Below, in pieces: positions 1-6,345 of a DNA stretch of 8,760 bases. The stretch covers positions 1-8,760 of the forward strand of contig CAMLKV010000078.1 in assembly GCA_946480635.1 (NCBI GenBank), read 5' to 3'. Origin of the DNA: an uncultured Flavobacterium sp. Its GTDB lineage: Bacteria; Bacteroidota; Bacteroidia; Flavobacteriales; Flavobacteriaceae. The notes below the pieces were generated by a model. That model had not been told where the DNA came from. It was given only the letters and a program-made list of their open reading frames with translations, and did no database searches. How positions within the stretch are numbered: position 1 is the first letter of the stretch; every line of letters starts with the position of its first letter. A program made the position numbers and the translations under genes.

Positions 1-502
1 TTTCTTTTTCAAAATCAACAAAGTTTGGCAAATAAATGATCTTTTTGCACAACAATATTTTCTTTGCAAAATCTTTAAGCAAATTATTGACCACTATAAT
101 TCTATTAAAGAATAAAGAACATAATATTAAAGGTAAATTTTGAAAAAAAGTATTCTTGTATCTAAAACCATAATGGTCATGCCAAATTATTTTAACACTA
201 GGTTTAATCATTTTAAGAATTACAGCAATAAAAAAAGAAGAGCTATGAGCTTGAATATGCGTTGCTTTATGAGTTATTATAAAATTCCTAAATAGAAAAA
301 CAGCTCTAAAATCAAAAACTTTCTTTCTGTTTAGGAATAAATAATTTACCTCTGGTTTTATTTTGTCTTTTAACAAACCTTCCTGACGAGTCACCACCAA
401 ACCAGAGAATCCTGTATAAGATGTCAGTACATTAGCATAGTTTACAGCCATACTTTCTGCTCCACCTGCTTCTAAACTATCTATTAATTGTACAATTCTC
501 AT
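1..502 (-). CDS. Glycosyltransferase family 4, N-terminal part (truncated by window edge)
   Basis: The minus strand is open from an ATG at 502 to the window edge and gives 167 complete codons without a stop. The protein begins MRIVQLIDSLEAGGAES. A short hydrophobic strand followed by a Gly-Gly-Ala-Glu turn is the classic start of a GT-B fold retaining glycosyltransferase of family GT4. Further on, IIWHDHYGF (about residues 106-114) and IIYLPNFVDF (about 155-164) fit the end of the acceptor-side domain and the linker into the nucleotide-sugar-binding domain. That second domain, with its E-x7-E motif, lies outside the window. The start lies 5 bases after the TAG of the preceding GT4 gene and has no clear Shine-Dalgarno sequence. 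It probably transfers a sugar to a lipid-linked oligosaccharide at the cytoplasmic membrane. Family assignment is firm; donor and acceptor are unknown. Confidence 0.88.
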   Translation of the reverse strand, partial: MRIVQLIDSLEAGGAESMAVNYANVLTSYTGFSGLVVTRQEGLLKDKIKPEVNYLFLNRKKVFDFRAVFLFRNFIITHKATHIQAHSSSFFIAVILKMIKPSVKIIWHDHYGFRYKNTFFQNLPLILCSLFFNRIIVVNNLLKDFAKKILLCKKIIYLPNFVDFEKE

Positions 503-507
503 TTTAG

Positions 508-1626
508 CTACCGTAACAAATTAACAATTTCGCTTTCAAAAAAATCTGTAGTAAACTTCCTAGACCATTGCATTGCATTCCTACTTTTCGCATTATAATT
601 TTCATGATTAACCATTATCTCCTGTATGCTTTCAATATCATTATTCAATTCTACTGCTAACAATATACCCCTTTTACCTTTGTCTAACATATAAGGAACA
701 CATGAAACTGGTGTCGCCAGAGGAACACAACCCCAAAACATTGCTTCAGCAACAACTTTAGGCCATCCTTCACTTTTCGAAGGCAAAATAACAAAATCAC
801 TTTCCAAGTACCATTTTTTCACCTCTTCTGAAGTTTTATTTCCATGCAAAGTAATTATATCATTTATGTTTTTCTCGTCACAATAATTAACAATCACTTC
901 TCTTTTTTTACCCTCACCCAAAATATCTAAACTTACATTAAAGCCTTTGCTATTTAGACTTTCAACTAGTTTAACAGCATAAATGGGTCTTTTACCAGAA
1001 GATAATGTTCCTACAAATAAGAATTTAATCTTACTCCCTAATTTTCTTTCAACAATAGGGGCTGTAAATTCATTAGTACTATATGTTGCTGTAAAAAAAG
1101 GTTTTATGTTTTTTGTTTGACTTGGCCATTCTCCATACACTAACACTTGCATATTTCGTGTTAAGAATGTATTCGACAATATCCACTTTTGAAGATTGTA
1201 TGTCCAAGGCTGCTTCGCCTTTGGGTCCCAATTCCCTGCATATTTGGCTGTTTTTTTCTTATAGGGAAATAGAATTTGTACAAAAGATGCTAAAAGTCCT
1301 ATATTACCTGGACACCTTAGATGAATATGATCTGCTTTATACATTACCCCAAAAACCTTTAATAAAATGAAAGGCATTACAATAAGTGACTTGAAAAAAG
1401 CCATTCCATTTGTAAGATGAAAAGAAGGTATTTTAAAAAAATTAATTTTTGAATGTTCGTAATTCAAATCAATTACATCGGGCTCTTGTTCTACTAATGG
1501 CCCTATAACATCAACTTGGTCAACGTACTTTAACCAGATATTCATTTCCTTTACATAAGGACCATAACCATAATATTTATGATTATGTAAGGTATGCTCT
1601 ACATGAGTAAAAATAGCAAATCGCAC
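508..1626 (-). CDS. Glycosyltransferase family 4 (GT-B fold), GTG start
   Basis: This encodes 372 residues, a normal length for a two-domain GT4 enzyme. The N-terminal domain (about 1-195) starts with RFAIFTHVEHT. The C-terminal nucleotide-sugar-binding domain (about 200-372) opens with FLFVGTLSSGKRP (203-213), the usual strand-loop with a phosphate-contacting Lys or Arg. It carries SEGWPKVVAEAM with the E-x7-E pair at Glu286 and Glu294, typical of retaining GT4 transferases. The start codon is GTG at 1626, which overlaps the TAG of the upstream GT2 gene by one base (TAGTG). No ATG lies nearby: the first internal Met is residue 28, inside the conserved domain, so GTG is the best start. The enzyme is expected to be cytoplasmic or peripheral to the membrane and to add one sugar in the polysaccharide pathway. 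The specific sugar cannot be read from sequence. Confidence 0.93.
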   Translation of the reverse strand: MRFAIFTHVEHTLHNHKYYGYGPYVKEMNIWLKYVDQVDVIGPLVEQEPDVIDLNYEHSKINFFKIPSFHLTNGMAFFKSLIVMPFILLKVFGVMYKADHIHLRCPGNIGLLASFVQILFPYKKKTAKYAGNWDPKAKQPWTYNLQKWILSNTFLTRNMQVLVYGEWPSQTKNIKPFFTATYSTNEFTAPIVERKLGSKIKFLFVGTLSSGKRPIYAVKLVESLNSKGFNVSLDILGEGKKREVIVNYCDEKNINDIITLHGNKTSEEVKKWYLESDFVILPSKSEGWPKVVAEAMFWGCVPLATPVSCVPYMLDKGKRGILLAVELNNDIESIQEIMVNHENYNAKSRNAMQWSRKFTTDFFESEIVNLLR

Positions 1627-2618
1627 TATTGAGGCTTTTTTACAAAGATACTAAACCAACCCACAATTCTCCCTAAAGTTTCAGTTAAAGCTGCTTTTTT
1701 TTGACTACTTGTAGCTATATTAGTTGCTCTAATTAAAGTCAATAAAATTGTAATGGCTTGCCACTTAGCTTTTGCTTTTAATGAAGGATTAGGATACTTT
1801 ACTCTCCACACATACCAACCATTTCGTATAACCATTTTTCCATAGTTATACTGGTTTGGTCTACCTGAAGGGTGATGATGATGTTCCAATTGAGCCGCAG
1901 TATTAACATATAAATCTCCCAACTTTGAAAGTCTTAAGGTAAAATCTGCATCTTCATATAATCCATATCCTTCAAAATAGGTTGAAAATTTTAACTTTTC
2001 AAACACTTCTTTTTTAAATGAGGAAACACCCCCCATTAGCTGTTCAACTTGGTATGTCTTCCCTGATGGTGGCAAAAAACTAATACTTCGCCCATGAGAA
2101 AATTCAGGAAGATAACCAGGCTGTCTATCTGCATCTAATCCTAGTTTTTTTCTAACTACAAATCGAGAACCATCATTTCTGATCCATCCATCAAATTTAA
2201 ATTGATTGATAGTAGGTATAAAATCAGATCCTTTAAAATCCCAATTAACCTCATTTGTTATATAACCTCCAACTCCTAATGCATGAGGGAAATTATCATA
2301 TGTTTTAATGATTTCTTCAAAGTAATTTTTTGATAAAATCGTATCGTCATCTAAAAAACAAACTATACCAATTTCTGAAGAAACTCTTTCAATACCATAA
2401 TTTCTTTGTTTGGTCAACCCTCTGTGCTCAGGTGGAACTTTATAATATTTTAAATTGTTCCAATTATTTTCAGCAATCATTGTTTCAGTTTTATCATCTA
2501 ATGAACTGTCAATAATTAGTATTTCATGAGGATAAACAGATTGATTAACCAAAGATTCCAATAGCACAAACAAAGAATCAGGGCGTTGATAAGTACAAAT
2601 AATTAGAGAAATTTTCAT
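1626..2618 (-). CDS. Glycosyltransferase family 2 (GT-A fold)
   Basis: From the ATG at 2618 the protein is 330 residues. It opens with ISLIICTYQRPDSL, the first strand and loop of the nucleotide-binding GT-A domain. It continues with IIDSSLDD (about 36-43), the metal-binding DxD-type motif FLDDD (Asp90-92) and an acceptor-domain segment QLMGGVSSFKKEVF. GYGLYEDADF contributes Glu222-Asp223, the probable catalytic-base region of inverting GT2 enzymes. A His run (246-249) follows in LEHHHHPSGRP. The C-terminal 60 residues contain a moderately hydrophobic helix (ITILLTLIRATNI) that may contact the membrane. The reading frame extends two codons upstream to TTG at 2624, immediately next to the preceding TAA; ATG at 2618 is preferred because the fold starts with MKISLII. 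The upstream gap is then 6 bases, and the stop overlaps the next GTG. Sugar and acceptor are unknown. Confidence 0.93.
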   Translation of the reverse strand: MKISLIICTYQRPDSLFVLLESLVNQSVYPHEILIIDSSLDDKTETMIAENNWNNLKYYKVPPEHRGLTKQRNYGIERVSSEIGIVCFLDDDTILSKNYFEEIIKTYDNFPHALGVGGYITNEVNWDFKGSDFIPTINQFKFDGWIRNDGSRFVVRKKLGLDADRQPGYLPEFSHGRSISFLPPSGKTYQVEQLMGGVSSFKKEVFEKLKFSTYFEGYGLYEDADFTLRLSKLGDLYVNTAAQLEHHHHPSGRPNQYNYGKMVIRNGWYVWRVKYPNPSLKAKAKWQAITILLTLIRATNIATSSQKKAALTETLGRIVGWFSIFVKKPQ

Positions 2619-2624
2619 ACTCAA

Positions 2625-4121
2625 TTAATTATATCTTGGTCCCAAGGCTATTAATTTCTTTACATAAAACTGAGCCTTTTTAAATTGCCATAATCTGTAT
2701 GGTAATTTGATTAATTTAGTAATAAAATCTATTTTATTGCCTTTAAATAAATACAGAAAAAAATATTTGTTTCGATATTCCATAACTTGATTCAAAGGAA
2801 AATGTTTATAAATACAATAAACTGGAACATCTAATTCCCATGGTTGTTTCTTTCTTTTTTTTCCAGTTACTTTTGCTTGTGTTCCCCACCATCTATATCC
2901 TCCTGTTGCTGGTTTTAAATGTAAATTAACCGCAAAAGGATTATGCATAACAATTACTCCTTCTTTTATTAACCTAAAACCAAAATCAGAATCTTCGCCA
3001 TAACCCCCATCAAAATTAATATCGTTACCAATTATTTTTTCAACCCATTCTTTTTTTACACAAGAATTTGCGTTGCTAAAACTAGCTGTGGCTCCTGCTC
3101 TCCATCTATCATTTCCTAATATCTCCAACTTATCTTCTAGGTCTTTTAATGTTTGCTGCGGATGATCTGCTCTTATATCTAAACCATTACAAGCATCTAC
3201 TTTATATGTTTGTAAAAAGCGAATATGATTTTCAACAAAATCCTGTGGAATTAAAATATCATCATCTCCAAATATAAAGTACTCACCTGTGCACACCGCA
3301 ATTGCTTCATTACGTGCCCTACAACTTCCTTTAGTTTGTTGCCATTGTACTAGTAATTCGAAAGGATACTCTTCTTGATTATAAATTCCTTCAATTCTTT
3401 TATCCTCAGGAGTCGCATCAACAATTACTACTTGTGATGGAGGATAGGTTTGATTCGCTAATGTTTTTAACAATTGACATGTAAAATCTTGCCTTAACAT
3501 TGTAGGAATAATATAACTTACAGTTGGATTACCTTTTAATGGTTCCAATTCTTTAACCCCAAACATCTTTGTTACAACTCGATTGTAATTGGCTGCTTTT
3601 TTATAGGCTTTCCACTCACCAAATTTCCAAAAACCCTTATTAAAAAGCATATATAAACTATGCTCTTTTTTAAAGTGCTTTTTAAAAAACAAATAATTAT
3701 CAAAAGAACTTATTTTATCAACTTTTGGTTCTTTACTTTTAAACAATCCCTGTACATACATAGGGACCGCATGTGCCTCTCTTATAGCCCTATATCCTAA
3801 ATCGACACCTCTCATTGTGTCAGTTTGATAATCTTTATCAAAACCTTCTAGCAAGTCCCACAGCGATTTTTTAATTACAAAAGCATTAAAGGGAACTCTC
3901 CAACTTATCGTTTTTTCATTATTTAAAAAATCATTTAAATACCACCAAAATGTTGCTGTTTGATAGATTAATTCGGGAAATAAATTCGCATAACCCATAT
4001 CAAAACCACTATGCCATAAATCTCCAGCTCCATTTGTTAAATCTTCTAAAACTGAAACTTCAGGATCACCAAAATAATATAATATTTCACCTTTAGATGT
4101 GGTATACGTTTTCATAATCAT
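2625..4121 (-). CDS. GT2 glycosyltransferase with an N-terminal half-GT2 segment
   Basis: The protein is 498 residues. Residues about 200-430 form a complete GT2 (GT-A) domain. It contains SYIIPTMLRQDF (202-213), VVIVDATPEDKR (231-242), GSCRARNEAI (265-274), FGDDD with Asp286-288 for metal and nucleotide binding, GGYGEDSDFG with Glu376-Asp377, and LHLKP (400-404). The first ~190 residues are not a normal N-terminus: SWRVPFNAFVIKKSLWDLL (73-91) followed by GFDKDYQTDTMRGVDLGYR resembles the acceptor-binding half of a second GT2 domain, without its nucleotide-binding half. The C-terminus (about 430-498) is aromatic and Lys-rich, suggesting membrane association. I recall similar whole-length proteins in Flavobacteria, so the layout may be a conserved family; this is memory, not a search. 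ATG at 4121 and ATG at 4115 (two codons later) are both possible starts. It is the first gene after the 90-base spacer and the stop is 6 bases before the next ATG. Confidence 0.9.
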   Translation of the reverse strand: MIMKTYTTSKGEILYYFGDPEVSVLEDLTNGAGDLWHSGFDMGYANLFPELIYQTATFWWYLNDFLNNEKTISWRVPFNAFVIKKSLWDLLEGFDKDYQTDTMRGVDLGYRAIREAHAVPMYVQGLFKSKEPKVDKISSFDNYLFFKKHFKKEHSLYMLFNKGFWKFGEWKAYKKAANYNRVVTKMFGVKELEPLKGNPTVSYIIPTMLRQDFTCQLLKTLANQTYPPSQVVIVDATPEDKRIEGIYNQEEYPFELLVQWQQTKGSCRARNEAIAVCTGEYFIFGDDDILIPQDFVENHIRFLQTYKVDACNGLDIRADHPQQTLKDLEDKLEILGNDRWRAGATASFSNANSCVKKEWVEKIIGNDINFDGGYGEDSDFGFRLIKEGVIVMHNPFAVNLHLKPATGGYRWWGTQAKVTGKKRKKQPWELDVPVYCIYKHFPLNQVMEYRNKYFFLYLFKGNKIDFITKLIKLPYRLWQFKKAQFYVKKLIALGPRYN

Positions 4122-4211
4122 AAATTATCTGGGCTATTCATAAAATAACCTTTAGTTGTTTTAAGCAGCATCAAAAAAATATAATGCTTAAATATTAAAA
4201 ATTAGCTCAAG
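4122..4211. other. Intergenic spacer with two inverted repeats, possible transcript boundary
   Basis: This is the only real gap in an otherwise overlapping or tightly packed gene series. Read on the minus strand it starts right after the TAG of the GT4 gene, passes through a short hairpin and a T-rich tract, then a second inverted repeat, and ends at the GT2 start. It is very AT-rich. I looked for the Bacteroidota -7 element (TAnnTTTG) upstream of the GT2 start and found no exact match; the nearest run is TATATTTTTTTG at about 4172-4183. A seven-codon ORF (MNSPDNL, 4141-4118) ends in a TGA that overlaps the GT2 ATG at 4121. A promoter here is plausible from layout but is not demonstrated by motif. 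Confidence 0.5.
4160..4192. repeat. Perfect 8-bp inverted repeat with 17-base loop
   Basis: TTTAAGCA at 4160-4167 is exactly complementary in reverse to TGCTTAAA at 4185-4192, separated by 17 bases. The loop is A-rich on the plus strand and T-rich on the minus (transcribed-sense) strand. Such a repeat could be a weak RNA hairpin in the leader of the downstream GT2 gene or a regulator-binding dyad. In DNA this AT-rich an 8-bp match in a 33-base span can also arise by chance, so function is uncertain. Confidence 0.4.
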
Positions 4212-4218
4212 CTAATTT
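4191..4218 (-). terminator. Weak intrinsic-terminator-like hairpin after the GT4 gene
   Basis: On the minus strand an 8-bp perfect stem AAATTAGC / GCTAATTT with a TTGA loop occupies 4218-4199. It is followed at once by T residues and the AT-rich sequence TTAATATT. The TAG stop of the GT4 gene (4214-4212) lies inside the left arm. Hairpin plus T-tract right after a stop codon is the layout of a Rho-independent terminator, but the stem has only two G-C pairs, so it would be weak and may only attenuate read-through. Confidence 0.35.
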
Positions 4219-5360
4219 GTATCAATAACACTCTGATAAATCAGCAAATTTTTCTCTATAACTTTTTTACTTTCAAAAGTTGTCATCACTTTTTCTAAAG
4301 CGTTTTCTCCAAAAGCAGAATTAAATTCATCTGGTTTGAGTAATTTTATTATCTGGTTTGCATATAAAAGATGTTCTTTTGGATTAACTAAAAAACCTTC
4401 TTTCCCATCTTGAATAACTTCTTTTGACCAACCTATATTTGACGCCACAATTGCTTTTTTCATCGCCATAGCTTCTAACCAAGAAACTGGCAATGCTTCT
4501 GCAAAAGAAGGAAATACACAAACGGCAGCTTCTTCAATATATTGTTTCACTTTATCATACGATACACCTCCAACATATTCTACATTTTCTATTGATTTTT
4601 TAGAAAACAAATCTTTCATCATATCCCATGTAGAATTATTTTTTGTACTAATATCAGGGGCATCTCTTCCTACTAAAATCAACTTTGCTTCAGGTAGTAC
4701 TTTCACGACTTCATTAAATATTAAAGGCAACTCTAACAATCCCTTTTTCCTTATTAAAGTACCAAAATATAAAATAGTTAATGGTTTTATATCTCTATTT
4801 GAATTAGTAAAATCTTTACTATTCACACCGTTTGGTACTATTTCAAAATCTATATCTAAGCCAAAAAGTGTATTAGTTAAGTCAGCCGTAAATTTGCTTA
4901 CCGAAACATGCTTATCTGCCTTTTTAAGTGCTCTTTTTTCATGAAACCTGTTCCAAAATTTCACAGGGCGATTATCTAAATGACAGAAATATGTATCACT
5001 ACCATTTAACCGAATTAGAATTGGACATTTTTTAGGTTTAACAAATGAAGTGATACCTGTCCAATCTGGAGCTTCGACTAAATCAATTATATTCTGCTCA
5101 TATAATTGATTAATTAATTTTTCTATTTTTTTTCGTGTAAACCACCATGACAGTCCTTTGAATTTAACATTTTTTACACAATAGAAAGTTATACCCTCTT
5201 CTTGAAACACTTTATCTTTAGGTTGTCCGTAAATAATAACAACAGGGGTATTGTTAGTGACCAATAATCCTTTACACAACCCATAAATACTAGTACCTAT
5301 TCCACCTGAAGATCCAAATTTACTTGAAGGGTATTCTGATGTTAAAAATCCTACTTTCAT
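4212..5360 (-). CDS. Glycosyltransferase family 4 (GT-B fold)
   Basis: This is a complete 382-residue GT4 enzyme. The N-terminal domain begins KVGFLTSEYPSSKFGSSGGI, with the Gly-rich loop at 16-22 that packs against the donor phosphates. It also contains VEAPDW (95-100), RLNGSDT (117-123) and the domain linker VPNGVNSKDF (175-184). The C-terminal domain begins ILYFGTLIRKKGLLELP (196-212) and carries SFAEALPVSWLEAM with the E-x7-E pair Glu288 and Glu296, followed by AIVASNIG. These features identify a retaining nucleotide-sugar transferase acting on the cytoplasmic face of the membrane. The ATG overlaps the TGA of the upstream (broken) GT4 gene in an ATGA arrangement, so its translation may partly depend on ribosomes finishing that gene. 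A weak terminator-like hairpin starts at its stop codon. Donor and acceptor sugars cannot be assigned. Confidence 0.94.
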   Translation of the reverse strand: MKVGFLTSEYPSSKFGSSGGIGTSIYGLCKGLLVTNNTPVVIIYGQPKDKVFQEEGITFYCVKNVKFKGLSWWFTRKKIEKLINQLYEQNIIDLVEAPDWTGITSFVKPKKCPILIRLNGSDTYFCHLDNRPVKFWNRFHEKRALKKADKHVSVSKFTADLTNTLFGLDIDFEIVPNGVNSKDFTNSNRDIKPLTILYFGTLIRKKGLLELPLIFNEVVKVLPEAKLILVGRDAPDISTKNNSTWDMMKDLFSKKSIENVEYVGGVSYDKVKQYIEEAAVCVFPSFAEALPVSWLEAMAMKKAIVASNIGWSKEVIQDGKEGFLVNPKEHLLYANQIIKLLKPDEFNSAFGENALEKVMTTFESKKVIEKNLLIYQSVIDTN

Positions 5361-6345
5361 AATAAACTTATGTAGTTTTGAACCATTTGTTCAATTGAAA
5401 ATTGCTTTTCAATTAATTCTCTAGTGTCTTCTTTTATCTGAATTTGACCTTCAAATAATTTTTCAATTATTTGGCTCAACATCTGACTATCTTTAACTGG
5501 AAAAATAACTCCATTAACTCCATTTGTAATCACTTCTTCATTTCCTCCAACTGGTGTAGTTATTACAGGAACATTAGCTGTTAAACTTTCTAAAATTGTG
5601 AGACTAAAACATTCCATGTGAGTTGGATGCAATAAATAATCATAATTTGCCAAAATTTTCTTTATATCACCAGAACTTCCCTTGAAATTAAAATTATTCT
5701 TAACGCCTAAATCATTACATAAATTTATTAATTCGGTTTTGTATGGTCCATCTCCAAAAACGTCAATTTTTAAATCTTTTTTACATTTTTCTGGCAATAA
5801 GGAAACTGCTTTAATCAAATCCTGAATTCCTTTTGATTCTCTAAGATGAGAAACAACCAAAAACGAAGGTCCTTCAAAATTCCTCACTTGCCTTTTTGTG
5901 ATATTTGCTGTGACTACTCCATTATAAATAATTTTAGTTTTATTTAAAATATGCTTTCCGAAGTCTTTAAGGATTTCATTTTTTGTATACTCAGAAACTC
6001 CAATGAAAAGATCTATGTATTTACTATATAAAATTCCTTTTATTCTTTTTACAATTTTCTTTCTAAAAGGATACCCGTTTAATGGCCTAGGGTTGTGATC
6101 TATAGCTCATATTTTTTACCTTCAAAACTACAACCTTCAACAATCCTTTGTTCAGGGTTCTTACTCGCTATAATATTAAAAGATGAATATTCTTCAAAAC
6201 TTGCATAATTAGGAAAATACCAATCAACAGATATTCCTAATTGCTCACATTCTTTTTGAAAAGCCCAGAAAAAATAATCCATTCCTCCTATTCGGGAAGG
6301 CAATAATTCATATTGACAAACTATGGCTATTTTTTTGTTATTCAT
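5357..6345 (-). pseudogene. Frameshifted, probably internally deleted glycosyltransferase family 4
   Basis: Two out-of-frame pieces make one GT4 gene. The N-terminal piece starts at ATG 6345 (8-base overlap with the upstream gene), reads IAIVCQYELLPSRIGGMDYF and stops after 81 codons at TAG 6102-6100. The C-terminal piece is open in the -1 frame from codon 6106-6104, giving AIDHNPRPLNGYPF, IDLFIGVSEYTKNE, IIYNGV, then a full nucleotide-sugar domain with SHLRESKG and HMECFSLTILES (E-x7-E), ending at TGA 5359-5357 after 249 residues. Summed length is about 330, against 372 and 382 for neighbouring intact GT4 proteins. The NGV linker comes at about residue 143 instead of 177, so about 35 residues of the N-domain seem missing. 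A single-base error alone would not explain this. The first alternative start in the C-terminal frame is GTG at 5887, which could at most yield an isolated 176-residue C-domain. An intact version would have transferred one sugar of the repeat unit. Confidence 0.85.

Noticed and set aside
1113..1370. Plus-strand 85-residue ORF
   Set aside because: It lies fully antisense to a well-supported GT4 gene and shows no domain character; a shadow frame.
2330..2515. Plus-strand 61-residue ORF
   Set aside because: It is antisense to the conserved DDD region of the GT2 gene; no recognisable features.
2619..2624. TTG start at 2624 for the GT2 gene at 1626-2618
   Set aside because: It adds only two residues before MKISLII; the in-frame ATG at 2618 matches the normal beginning of the GT-A fold.
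5357..5887. A separate 176-residue glycosyltransferase gene starting at GTG 5887
   Set aside because: The same frame stays open upstream to 6106 and encodes conserved GT4 sequence (AIDHNPRPLNGYPF, FIGVSEYTKNE, IIYNGV), so this is the C-terminal part of the broken GT4 gene, not an independent gene.
6100..6118. Programmed -1 frameshift at the A-run GGTAAAAAATAT joining the two GT4 pieces
   Set aside because: A -1 slip on the A-run runs directly into TGA at 6109-6107, so it cannot reach the downstream frame. The N-domain is also too short, which slippage would not explain.
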